Below, piece by piece: positions 11,817 to 22,933 of a stretch of DNA of 64,000 bases. Source of the stretch: Tetrapyrgos nigripes (lineage: Eukaryota > Basidiomycota > Agaricomycetes > Agaricales > Campanellaceae); contig JAACJM010000316.1 of assembly GCA_013368315.1 (NCBI GenBank), forward strand, positions 1-64,000, given 5' to 3'. Below the pieces are notes generated by a model that searched no databases, was not told the DNA's origin, and worked only from the letters and a program-made list of their open reading frames with translations. The position numbers and the translations under genes are program-made. Position 1 is the stretch's first letter; the number at the start of each line of letters is the position of its first letter.

Positions 11817-14800
11817 TCAAGCCTTGACAGAAACATCGGGAACGGGAACATTATTAACGTTAACTATCGTCACCGTCGGCGGACCGGTAGGAGTAGGGAC
11901 TCTCTTCGGACTGTACTTCTTCTTTCGAGGTGCCGGTTGTTCGGTTTTAGTCTCACCACCAAGAAACAATTCCACCAGGGAAATCTCCAAAGAAGTATCG
12001 ACGGAAGAACGATTTTCAAAACCCTCAGATGGAGAAGGAGAGGGATAGGGAACTTCACACTCTGTAGAGTCTGATTTCACACCCGGGATGCCTGCTTTGG
12101 TAAAGAATATATCCACAATGAGGCGACATTCTTCGGGGCTGGTGGCTCTCGACACCATGCGTCTCATATCCTGGACGTCAGAGATGGAGAGACCAACAGT
12201 GTTGGTGTCCGCAACAGCACCCCCGGGTGAAGGTGTAGCAGCTTTCCGAACAGTGGTGGGTCTAGGCTTATGAATGTCGGATACTGTATCAGGATTAGGT
12301 GATGATTCTGCTGTACTAGCTTTGGGGGTTTTGGGAGTTGCAGTTCCCGACACCCCTTCCTCCGTGCCTTTTGTATCGACCTGGGTCGGTCGTGGAGGCT
12401 TTGAGGAGGAAGAGAGTCCGCTCGGAGCACGATCAGAGGAGGCAGGGGAAGCAGGTAAGGCGTCTGAAGAAGAGACGCCATCTCCATCAACACCCTGATG
12501 CTGTCGACGGAGCGAAGCCTGGGAGGGTTGACGAGATCGAGAGATACTGGAAGATAGCGAGTTGTCAGCAGGTGAAGTGGGCGGAGAAAGCATTTCGGGG
12601 CGAGGGGGAATGGGACGATTGGCGAGAGTTGACAAACTTCCATCAGACGTTCTCGTCAAGAGGTGTGGCCTCGGGGGTGTAGGGGTGAATACTACTGGCG
12701 GAGGACCGAACGCCGACGAAGAACCATTGCGACTTCTGTTCAAATCTTCCTGTCCCTGAGCTGCTCGAGCCCTCTCGGAATTGTTCAGTGAAAGCTTAGA
12801 TATCATCCTCTGCAATCTACCAGATCCTTTCCTTCCATTTTCTGACGGGAGACTTGTTATAAATTGGGAGTCCGGCGGCCCAGAAGCTAGAAAATCGACC
12901 AATTCACGGCCAGATTTCGACAGAGTGCCGGATCCAGAATCACCTGGGGGCCCCTCGTTCAGGAAATCCATCAGTTCGCGAGTACTAGCTGATACGCCTC
13001 CTAGCTTAGGTTTGACAGCAGGACGCTTCGGCGTCGACGGCGTAGTGCGTGCAGCAGCGTCATCCTCTTCGGCGTCAGAGCCAGCCATGACATCGTCTAA
13101 ATCGAGAGATTCACGGTTGACTTGCTTTCTCCTCGTCTTCTGTGGGAACGGGTCATTACTGAATTCTTTACGGAATTCCCGGGTTGTGGGTATAGGAGGC
13201 ATCTGAGTCTGTGGAGATGATGTAGATGAGAAGACGTCGCTTTTGGAGGATTTTCGAATCAAACTATGGGGTGCTGCTGCTGATGAAGAACGGTTACGGT
13301 TGACTACTTTTGGGGGAGGGGGAGTAGCAACGCTATGCTGACGTTGGCGATGAGAAGGGGCAGGGGTTACAGTTTTGGAGGCAAACTCTTCTTCGGCTTC
13401 CGTGATAGAATCGACTTGAGCAAGAGAAGGCTTTCTGCCGTTTGCTCGAGATGGATGGGAGGAAGATGAATCGTTTGAGCTTATGTGAAGAGGAGTTGGC
13501 CTTCGATTTCCCCGCTGCTCCTTCTCCTGTTTATAAACCTGAGCATATCAGAACGGGTTGCAGACGGGAGACAGGAGCGATTTATTTACCTCCATTGTCC
13601 TCAAACGATCAGGAGTCAGGGACACTTTCATGGTCGAATCAGAGCGCATAAAGTCGTCGAAATCTTGGAGAGATGCATTCTGTGAAAAGGGTGAGCTTAT
13701 TCAGGGTTGAAGGTTTAGCACACGTACGTCCTGGTCAGACTGAGTAAAGGCAGCCCAAGTATTCTTCGTTTCGTCACTTAAAATTGACTCGGACTTCTTG
13801 TGACCATGCAAGCTTCCACTTCCATCGTTTGAGGTACGGCCACTAGATATAAACTTCTTCATCGACTTGGCTCTATCAATTGAAGAACGGCTGGTATGGC
13901 CGCTGGAGACGTCGGAGTTTCGTGAAACTGGTGGAGGGGTTGGCGAGTCCTTTCCGGATGATTGATCTTGATGGACAGAAGAAGCCCTGGAAAGCTTGTC
14001 TCCACGTGAGAATGACTTGCTGCGTCGAGGTTTTGGGGCCTGGGATAACTGCTCAATCTGTTCGTACACTATGGTCGTGGTCGTCAGACTTGAGAAGTGT
14101 GAAAATGCCGTAAACGTTAGAAACGCACCATTCATTGTTTTAAAGAGGCCATATACAGAATCATCCTCGCACAAAGCGACAAAAACGTCATTGACTGCAG
14201 CAGTGTTACGACTGCTATCACGAGAGGCAACACGTCCGACGTTGGAAAGAATATGCCTAAAATGGGAGTGTAAATGGAACGATGTCGGTGAATGATAGCG
14301 ACGGGTGCACTTACTCGCACATAGCCCTGAAAAGTGTTATATTAGGGTGTTAACGCAATTATTGGCATATGCTGGCAACGCACTCAAGTATTGCAGTCAG
14401 ATAAAGAGCAGCTGGGGCAACCAGAGAAGGCTTTGGGGCTGATCCTGTACCAGCCAACTTCTCAGCCAATCGAGTTTCTGCGCCTGGATTTTCATCGGAT
14501 TCGTTGAGTGTAGAATATGCTTCGCATTTCAGCCGCAAGAGCTGCAAATTGCGGACGTGAGTCTTCATTCCCAAACCAAAAACAAATGACCCCACACACC
14601 TCAAAGGCCCATTGCAAGCTGAAAGTACCACTGTCATCCTCGACGGCTACGTTCCCGCCCTTTTTGGTGCGGTCCCAATATGCCCTTAGTTCCACTTCTG
14701 CCTCAAGTAACGCCTCCTTTCCCAAAGAAGTCGGAAGAACACCCAAGAGACCCGCCCTGAGTTTGTCCGTTGACAGAGAACGGGCCGCACTGAGAATGCT

Positions 14801-14986
14801 GTAGAGGAATTCATCCAGTAATACGTTGATGCAGTTCAAAGCATCAATTTTGAGTTTTATGGGACGGATGTCGGAAAGAATGACATCTGCAGAGTGAGAA
14901 GAGATGTACGAAGGACCTAAGGGGCAATGAATGGTCATCTTCATGAACGGTCTTATGAACTCACCACGGTCGTCAAGGCCAGGCAT
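11817..14986 (-). CDS. Tandem histone-fold protein (SOS-type N-terminus) with long disordered tail
   Basis: Eight exons join in phase (14965-14986, 14600-14916, 14384-14541, 14315-14326, 14129-14256, 13728-14068, 13590-13679, 11817-13538) to 929 aa. Residues about 10-115 and 145-212 resemble two successive histone folds. The second reads APAALYLTAILE, then four microexon residues, then HILSNVGRVASR, a close match in pattern to H2A (APVYLAAVLEYL..EILELAGNAAR) and to the histone domain of the Ras exchange factor SOS. The first contains DIRPIKLKIDALNCINVLLDEFL, as in the SOS first fold. Residues about 215-929 are Ser/Pro-rich and disordered, with repeated ELMDFLNEGPP / ELVDFLASGPP motifs. No Cdc25 or DH domain is present. 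Function is unknown; membrane-lipid binding, as for the SOS histone domain, is only a guess. Confidence 0.75.
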
Positions 14987-15153
14987 GTCTGAAGACCAGG
15001 TACTCCGCGTCCGTGGTAGACAAGAAGAGAGGTTAAAGTTGAGTGACAGAAAAACTTCTCACAACAATCTCATATGATCAAACATATATTCTTAGGAGCC
15101 TATCGACCGGGAATTTAGAAATGGCTATACCATGGATTCTTATGATAGATCGA
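14987..15153. other. Short spacer between minus-strand genes
   Basis: 167 bp without a gene. It holds the promoter of the tandem histone-fold gene and the 3' end of the zinc-finger gene. Confidence 0.4.
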
Positions 15154-18100
15154 CTACACTACATGTTTCTTAGAGTCTGTCCATTTTTGCTCTACTTTCC
15201 TTTGTCCATCCCAGGTGGAGAACAACTTCATTTCCCCTTCAATGGCAAATTTTGAAATTTGGTAGGAATTCAAATTACCTAGGTCCCGGACTTTGGCAGG
15301 TCGTGAGGGCATACATGATCGAGTCGCTCTTGCGGTGACAAAATCAAAGATAGTGCCCGGTGGTCCAGTGCGACTTCCGCCTCCTTCCCGGGATCTCTTG
15401 AGAATCAGATGTTTGAGGCCAACAACTACATTTGCGGGCGGCATCACACTTTTCAGAATCTGTGCAGACATTGCCTGAGCTATAGCAACACAAAACACCT
15501 AACAAAACTTACCCAAGGACCCAAAGTTTCATGGCGACTGCGAGAAATCGGACATGGAACGACTGGCTTGGCGACCATCATGTAAGAAGGAAGTTGTGAT
15601 GGCGCATCAGGAAGAGGCATCAGTCTAGGTGTAAACGGACCGGCAGAAGGCCTGAGAACACCGTTGCCATGGGATTTTTCGCTGTGTTGAAGAAGCAGTC
15701 GGGTAGAGTTAAAAGTTTCACTACATCCTATAAGATTATAAGGACCTGCTGAAGGGGACGGAAAAACCGAATCACCTTTATAGGCACAACGTAAAGGAAA
15801 GAGAACATGAGCTGTCCGCAAGTGATAGAGCAATTTTGCACTAGAGGTGTGACTGCGACCGCAATTTTGCCAGAGACATCTGTATGGTCCCTGTAGTGGC
15901 CATATCACAGCAGAGATCAATCATTCGAAGCCAGTAGACAGACAGATACATATACTGACTGTTTTCTCAACATGAGCACTAGTGTGGTCATCCAGTTTTG
16001 ACACCGAGTTCAACACAGCATCACAATCATCCCAATGACAGGACGCTCTGCGTAAGCGTGTTATCGATTCATTCGCTACCGCAATTTCTTGTGAATTGTT
16101 TCCAAATAAGGATGCTAAACTATCAACAGTGTCTAGTGCATAGCACGCTGAGTACCGGCACTGAGGAGAGGTTTAGATATTCATACCTTCCTCAGTCTGT
16201 CTCTCCGGCTCCAAGATCTCTACAACTTCATCCTCATCCTCAACTTCCAAATTGCCCAACCGCCTCTTGCGTGCTTGCTGTGCCTTCCACCGTTTGGCAT
16301 AATTAGGCATTAGTGGCACATCAACATACATCTTCCTCCCCATCGTAAACGCTTTCGGTTCGGTTACTGATATATCCAGCTCAGATACTGATGCTTCAGG
16401 TTCCTCAGCCTCACCGGTCAGGTCAATGAGTGACTGGACTTCAGCTTCTGAATCATTGTCATGTATGACTCTGCTCCTCATGATGGGTGAAGACATTGGC
16501 GACGGTAAGAATAGAGGTTCACTATACTGAGCTGGCAGCGGTGGTATAGGTGTTGGAGTGGATGACGAAGCTTTCGGTTCAGTGCCAGCTACGTGGGAAA
16601 TAGCTGCATCTGCTGGCAAAGAAGTTTGTGGGGTGCGGGTAACAGTGTTCGCTGCAATGTTGGGAGCGGCGACATAAACAGGAGATTGCTGATGCATAGA
16701 GGGCTGAGTCGAGTGAGGATTTTGGCGTTGGGAAGTTGTTGATGCAGATATGTGCCCACTCGGTGCCTCAACGGAGGCAGAAGTTGGTGAGGTCGAGTGA
16801 GCATTCTGGGGTTGGGAAGTTAATGCCGGTGTATGCCCACTCAGTGCCTCAACAGAGGCAGAAGTAGGTGAGGGCTGAGTCGAGTGAGGATTCTGGGGTT
16901 GGGAAGTTGATGCCGGTGTATGCCCACTCAGTGCCTCAACGGAAGCAGAAGCAAGTGAGGGCTGAGTCGAGCGAGGATTCTGGGATTGGGAAGTTGTTAA
17001 TGCAGGTGTATGCCCACTTAATGCCCCAACGGAAGCAGAACCACGTGAGGGCTGAGTCGAGTGAGGATTCTGGGTTTGGGAAGCTGTTGATGCAGGTATA
17101 TGCCCACTTAGTGCCTCAACGGAAGCAGAACCAGGTGAGGGCTGAGTCGAGTGAGGATTCTGGGGTTGGGAGATTGTTGATATAGGTGTATGCCCACTCA
17201 GTGCATCAACGGAAGCAGAAACTGCCTGTTGCACAGATGGCTGAGCGGGATGAACCTGAACCCGGAAGATAGGCTTTGCCGAATAACTGTTGTTGAAGCT
17301 GCTTCCGGAAACAGGCCGGTTGATGCCAACCGATGGTCCTACTGGCGGCGATGCGGACTGTCCAGTTGGATGAGACCAGAAGATAGGTTTTGTCGAATAA
17401 ATGTTGTTGAAGCTGCTTCCGGCAACAGGCCCGTTGATGCCAACCGATGGTCCTGCTAATGGTGATGCAGACTGTCCAGTTGGATGAGATGGTGCACCAA
17501 AAGTTTCGGGTTTCTGTATCCCATTATATGTCCCCTGTTTCGACTCGCCGGAAGCAGAAACAATAACTGATGATGTCGTGCGATCCAAAGCCTGTTTCTT
17601 GCTATCTCGTTCCCCCAACAACGGGCTATCCTCTGTCCTCGGCCTCTTCCCGAGAGCGCGCAGAATGTCAGCGGCAAGGCTCTTTTTGTTTGCGTCCCGA
17701 GGGCTACGAGAGGAGATTGTAGAGGCAGACTTTAATGAGGATACAGGAGTCGACCTTGTCGATGAAATTGGCGTGGGGAGTTTGCTCATCTGAGGTTGAA
17801 CGTTCTTGGGCGTCGGACCGGGAGGACGAGAGGGAAGAGAGCTGAACGGATGTGGAGCCGTTTGGGATGTGGACGCAGAAGCTGACGGTTGAACGTTCTT
17901 GGGCGTCGAATTGGGAGGACGGGAGAGAAGAGAGCTCGATGAATGTGGAGCCGTTTGGGATGTGGACGCAGAAGTTGACACTTGAGGCGGGAAAGTGTCA
18001 AGCTGTGGTTGCCCAATGTGAGAAGGTGTCTGAACTTGGACAGGATGTGAAGGAAGGACATGAGTAGGAAGAGGAGAGTGTGGAGCTGTTTGGGATGTGG

Positions 18101-19788
18101 ACGCAGAAGCTGAAGCTTGAGGCGGGGAAGTGTCAAGCTGCGATTGTCCAATGTGAGGTGTCTGAACTTGGACAGGATGTGAAGGAGGTACACGGTTGTT
18201 GACAGGAGAGCTCGATGCTACAGTACGTGAAGGAGGGATAGTAGTGAGAGGAGAGCCTCTGCCGCTAGATGATTGGCCCTGAGCCAAGGGTGGTGACTTG
18301 GAGGTTCCAGGGGCTTGGGCAGAGTGAACAGGTGATGAAGAGTTAGCTGGGGATTGAATGTATTTATGATACTGAGATATTTGCCCATAAGACTGCTGCA
18401 ATGAGGCCTGTTGCAATTCTTTCATTTTTTCCAAAAATTCTTTGTTTGAAAGTGCTCTCCATCCCTCAGGAGTCCTGTAGCCAAAAACAAGCTCGTTTTT
18501 AGATGACCTATAAATAATGACGCCACTCTTGCCAAATGGCACATATGTGTCGGGCGGCTGATTCTGCGCTACTTCTCTGGCTTTATTGAAATAAGTCTGG
18601 AGAAGGCGAGTCTGATTTGCATCGAGAGGTCTGTCTCTGGCTGCAGTATTCGGGGTATCACTGGACTGCGTTGGGCTGGAGATTCTAAGAGCGGCAGCCG
18701 AATCGGAAGGAGGCATTCGACTGCCAACGGCGGAAGATAGACCGTTTGAAGGCGTGACGGTGTTTGGTATGACAACGCACGGAGATGAGGAAGCTTGCGC
18801 CGAGATGGAAAACTGAGATTGGTTCGCGGATAAATTAGGGGGTGTGGGGCCCTGTGCAATAATGAAAAGACATCAGCAAAGCATGTGAATTCATAGCAGT
18901 GGAACATACGCACCTGCATGTACGGGGTGCTAGCAGAAGTTCGATTAGCCAATGAAGAAGGCGTGCTAGTCCGGTACAGCTGTATCCGACGACGATTTAG
19001 AAATGTTTGGCATGTAAGAGGGGTATAAGCTTAACACTCACTTGTGAGCCATAGGGGACTACGGCAGTCGCGGAGTGTCCAATAGAAGAGTCTGCAAAGG
19101 GTGTCAATGATGCTAAAAGAAGAGAGAGAAACAAGAGCTCACTACTGTAAGGCCGATAAGAATTGTAATTGGACGATTGTGGGCCTGACTGCGAGATAGA
19201 ATTGTATTGTGAAGGTTGTGGTACAAAAGTTTGTTGGGACGTCGAGGGGTAGACTTGGCTGTTTAGAAAATGATTGGACTGCACGAATTTAGCGACTGGC
19301 ATGGTAATGCACGTAGATGGTACGTACATTATTAGAACCAGATTGCGCCGGGGAGTTTTGCGTGCTGAAAGTGCTAGTCTACTCTCCTATCAGTAATGCG
19401 CAGTAACAATAGTATACGAAACGCACATCATTATTAACCTCTTTCAGCGTGGCAGTAGTGGGTAGTTCGATAAAGCGTTGATTCTGAAACGGCAAGGGCA
19501 GGCCGCTGGGATGGGTGTAAGCACAAAGGACTTGTCAGAGATTTTGCGTCTACCTGTTATACAATCGCTCCAGTCTTTGACTGCCAGAGTCATAGATTTG
19601 AGACGCAAGTCTTGAAGAACAGAAGTTTAAAGATCGCACCTTGCTAACTGTCCTGTAAGGACTTGTTGTTCCAGATGCTGCTGCAGCCTGTTAATGTGAT
19701 GTTGCTTTTCCGCTTCCAGCATTTGATGAGCCTGGCTTATTCGCTCCATGCCTCGCATGTACTCCTCGACGGGGTCATCACCGGACAT
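15154..19788 (-). CDS. Repeat-rich protein with three C2H2 zinc fingers, possibly an ARID2/RSC-type chromatin subunit
   Basis: The start is ATG 19788 (MSGDDPVEEYMRGMERISQAHQM, probable coiled coil). Several small exons lead into one large exon ending near 16181. After that, phase-consistent joins give three C2H2 fingers: CHWDDC...HTSAH, CLWQNC...HLRTAH and CAYKGC...HSEKSH, each C-x4-C-x12-H-x3/4-H. A GPYN intron splits the third between Gly and Cys. Residues around QTRLLQTYFNKAREVAQNQP and VIIYRSSKNELVFGYRTPEGW form a possible small folded module. The middle is tandem repeats. The C-terminal exon (AMSAQILKSVMPPAN...) follows the fingers much as a helical tail follows the two fingers of human ARID2; this similarity is weak and from memory. 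The last exon may instead end in a further intron near 15265. DNA binding is likely; the complex is uncertain. Confidence 0.6.
16690..17230 (-). repeat. Six tandem copies of a 28-30-residue protein repeat
   Basis: Within the zinc-finger gene, units of about 84-90 bp encode SASVEALSGHTPASTSQPQ followed by NPHSTQPSP, repeated six times with a few substitutions and small in-frame gaps. Codon-level similarity between units suggests recent expansion. Copy number is probably polymorphic. Confidence 0.85.
17260..17500 (-). repeat. Two-copy ~117-bp coding repeat
   Basis: Two units encode SHPTGQSASPLAGPSVGING plus a tail ending SFNN.YS.KPIF in the zinc-finger protein. They are nearly identical at DNA level, a second independent tandem duplication next to the six-copy array. 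Confidence 0.75.
17785..18200 (-). repeat. Imperfect Ser/Pro/Gln-rich coding repeats
   Basis: Units encoding PSHPVQVQTP.HIGQ.QLDT then PPQ.SASASTSQTAPH recur two to four times, with degenerate spacing, in the zinc-finger gene. This makes at least three separate repeat expansions inside one gene. Confidence 0.65.
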
Positions 19789-19863
19789 GACAGAGGACGA
19801 CTACGATCACCGTGACCTGAGAGTTGTTTTCTGAGACACGCGCTGTTTGAGCACGTGAGGACT
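19789..19863. promoter_or_regulatory. 75-bp head-to-head intergenic promoter
   Basis: The start codons of the zinc-finger gene (minus) and NDUFAF5 (plus) are only 75 bp apart, so a compact bidirectional promoter, or start sites inside the neighbouring gene, is implied. No specific motif was recognised. Confidence 0.45.
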
Positions 19864-21297
19864 ATGAGTTTTCCTCGAGCACTCTCTATCGCCCGACGCT
19901 TTCCGTTCCAGACGCGCTCCTTTGCTGCAGTATCTCCCAGTAGTGTTGGGCCTTATCAAGTATTCGACCGCAATGCCAAAATTCTGCAGAAGAATCGCGC
20001 TGTAGACAAGAACAATGGAGAGCCAAGTAGAACAGTCGACTATGTGCGTGATGAAATCGCAGACAGAATGATGGAGAGACTTGAGGTATGCGCTTTTAGC
20101 ACTGGTCAAAAATACTCATAGACATTTGTCCGTAGGATATCAAACGCAAATTTGCTACCATTGTTGACCTTGGTTCTGGTCCTGGTCATTTCTCCAAACT
20201 TTTGGATCCTGAAACGACGCAGAAAGCTATCATGATTGACAGTAGCGGTATGGTCACCTGTGCTCAGTGCTGCCTATTGCTCATATTTGCCCTCAGAGAA
20301 GCTTCTTCATCGAGACTCCGATTCTGATTTTGACGGTAACTTATCGGTTTTCTATGGAAGAGAACATTAAAGTTTACATCTGCCCTAGTTCAAGTGGAAC
20401 GTATACATGCTGATGAAGAGAATCTTCTTCAAGTACTCGAGCCCAATTCACAAGAGGCTATCGTCTCTTGCCTGAGTCTGCATTGGATTAATGATCTACC
20501 TGGTTCGCAACTTCTTCTCTTTCTTAGGATCGAATACGACGCCTTAAGCCAGGTATTTTGGTGCAGATACGGGAAGCCTTGAAGCCAGATGGTTTATTCC
20601 TGGGTGCCATGTTTGGTGGTGAGACCCTGTTTGAGCTGAGGTATGAGATAGATGTTCTTCCTTGATTCTAGACTCAAACAAGACACCAGGACATCACTGC
20701 AGCTTGCCGAAGTGGAACGTGAAGGAGGAATCTCACCACATGTATCCCCAATGACGGGTAAAGTCTACCTTATCGTCCAAAGTGCCCTTAGTGAATGATC
20801 ATTCACAGAGACGCAGGACGTGTCGAATCTCCTGGGTCGTGCTGGATTTACTCTTCTTACTGTGGATATCGACGAAGTCAAAGTTACATATCCTAGTATG
20901 TGGGAGCTGATGGATGACTTGCGGGATATGGGCGAGAGCAATGCTATCCTTGGCCGGTAGGTCACAGATGTTACTAGGTTGGACTTGACTTACATCTCGA
21001 CATTTCTAGTCGACATTTTATCAAACGGGACACTTTGGCTGCGGCCAGTGCTATTTACAAAGGTATAGTTTCATCCCTTGGCTAAGCATCCGATCGCTCA
21101 AGGTTCTCCAGAGCTTCACGGTAATGAAGATGGAACCATACCAGCCACATTTCAAGTTGTCTTCATGGTACTTCTGAGCTTGTTGTCTTCTTTGTATCTG
21201 TCTAATCGGTGTACAGATTGGCTGGAAACCTGCGCCAAGTCAACCTAAGCCGCTAGAACGAGGGTCGGGGAAGATGAACTTGAAAGAGGTTCTCTAG
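19864..21297 (+). CDS. NDUFAF5: NDUFAF5 homologue, complex I assembly arginine hydroxylase
   Basis: It starts at ATG 19864 and ends at TAG 21297. Phase-consistent exons begin 19864-20085, 20136-20247, 20297-20335, 20389-20502, 20553-20640, 20690-20757, 20809-20956 and continue to the stop. The N-terminus ([20 protein letters not shown]) is a typical mitochondrial presequence rich in Arg, Ser and Phe, followed by the hallmark [15 protein letters not shown]. The class I methyltransferase fold shows motif I as [14 protein letters not shown] and the family signatures [24 protein letters not shown] and [12 protein letters not shown]. In human, NDUFAF5 hydroxylates an arginine of NDUFS7 in the matrix during complex I assembly. 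One exon is 39 nt. TRM10 converges from the other side with only 57 bp between stop codons. Confidence 0.94.
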
Positions 21298-21354
21298 TAC
21301 AATCTAGTACAATTTCTGTCAACAAAATTACAACGATGAATACTCCTTCGACTG

Positions 21355-22561
21355 CTATGAAGTTACTACCGATCCCTGCTCCTCTGTGGTTCCTCTGGTT
21401 TCGTCAGCGCCTTCTCTAGTACCGTCCTCCTTTTCAGCCGCTTCCCCGTTCAAAGCTTCTTCAATTACTAGTCTCACAGCTCCATCTCCTCCACTTGGCG
21501 TCAGTTCATGTGGACTGGAACCCTTGCTACCCTTTCCGTCTTTCTGGAACTTCCGCTGAGGGATGATAGAATAGAACGCCTGCTCCCAGTCGCGCGTTTC
21601 AACCCATTTTAACATGATTTCAAATACTTGGTTCACAGTCAGGACTTTGCGTGTTGGAAGAGACGAAACGTATCTTCCAATGGGTAAACGGGCCGTACGA
21701 ATGCCTTGTTCGTTGGCTTTTTTGAGGGTCAGATTCTGGTGATCGGATGAGATTGTAGGAGAAGACGAGGCGACGAGTCAATCACTCTCACCTTGTACCT
21801 GTTGTGGTCACATATTCCTCCAATAACATATATCTCATCTGGTTTTAGGTCTCCGACCTCCTCTTCCGAGTCTGCGGTGAGATAGACCACAGTCTTTTTG
21901 ACAGTCCCCACATCTGGATGCGATTCAGGTGCAGAACTATCCTGTTCACTTGTCTTAGGTGGGGACCAGAGCCTTTCATAATCATCCTCCCACCACTCTG
22001 CATGATGCCATCGCTTGTATGCAGCATCACCAATGTCCTCGAGACGTTCGCGAGTTCGACCATTGACAGAAGTATGTATCAGTTCGAAAGGATAGCCAGC
22101 GCCGCGATTCCTGCTATAGCTATAAGCAAGTTGCGTGCATAACGAGTTGATCTCCTACTCGGGGTAGTGAGGTCTTGACTTGAAAAAGAACGTGGACAAC
22201 ACACCTTATCACTCATCATACCATCAAATCCAAGGTCTACTAGGACCTTTCCACCAAAACTAGATGTCTTGAGTTTCTTTGCAGCCCTTTCTTCTCTTTC
22301 AGCAGAGTCGTCCAATTCCCCAGCATCTCGTTTTCGCGCCTGCTCTCTTTTCTTCTCTTTCCGCATTTCCTTTTCCTTTGCGCGTTTCTTGAGTCTGTTC
22401 TCCCGGATCGCTTCCAATTTTTTGGCTTTCTTCATAGCTTTCTTGCTGAGAGTAGGAGTACTTTCAGTTTTTGTAGCATCTTCATCTTCTGGAGTCTCCC
22501 GCAAGGTATCTGGGTGCTCTTCGACCTCGTTTTGATCGACGACAGACTCTGTGGCATTCAT
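21355..22561 (-). CDS. TRM10: tRNA (guanine(9)-N1)-methyltransferase
   Basis: Three exons (22205-22561, 21792-22154, 21355-21735) join in phase to 366 aa. The N-terminal 100 residues are charged and Lys/Arg-rich (KKAMKKAKKLEAIRENRLKK), as in Trm10 where they bind tRNA. The SPOUT catalytic core follows: VLVDLGFDGMMSDKE, LCTQLAYSYSRNR, VYLTADSEEEVGDLKPDEIY, IGGICDHNRYKN, with the conserved aspartates and glycines of the knot. RTARLPIGRYV and VNQVFEIMLKWVETRDWEQAF close the domain. The C-terminal 60 residues are a low-complexity Gly/Glu/Thr tail. The enzyme methylates N1 of G9 in tRNA using SAM. It is divergent from the thioesterase gene across 372 bp. Confidence 0.95.
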
Positions 22562-22933
22562 ACAGCTTCTCGTTGTCGGTAGTAGCGAGCAGAAAGAGGA
22601 CGAGATCCCACGATTGTTGAAAGGCCTGCCGGTTCAATTCGGAGATATGTAGATGAAATTGCCTAGTTTTCGTTTTAATTTTACATGTCCTCCATCTTTG
22701 TTATGCATCCCACGGTGACCTTGAACTCTTCAGAAAGAAGCTAAGCAGTTTACTAGTTTACAGCAAGTAGTATTGCCCTGCAAGCGATTACTACATTGCT
22801 GCCGATCCCCTATGTAGCATATGCCGAGGCACTTGCTTTAATTCTTTGAGTTTGACCGCTAACGCCCTTGTTCACTTTACACTTCCATTCCCTGCATCGG
22901 TCTTCCTCCAGGTCTTCCAATAATCCACTTTAC
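22562..22933. promoter_or_regulatory. Divergent intergenic region TRM10 / acyl-protein thioesterase
   Basis: 372 bp between divergent start codons. I see CT-rich stretches close to the plus-strand start, typical of fungal 5' leaders, but no defined site. Confidence 0.35.

Noticed and set aside
16690..17230. CRISPR-like regular array of ~86-bp units
   Set aside because: The units are translated in frame, have no unique spacers and sit inside a spliced eukaryotic gene; they are protein tandem repeats.
16868..17459. Plus-strand repetitive ORFs (105 and 89 aa)
   Set aside because: They are antisense shadows of the protein repeats in the zinc-finger gene.
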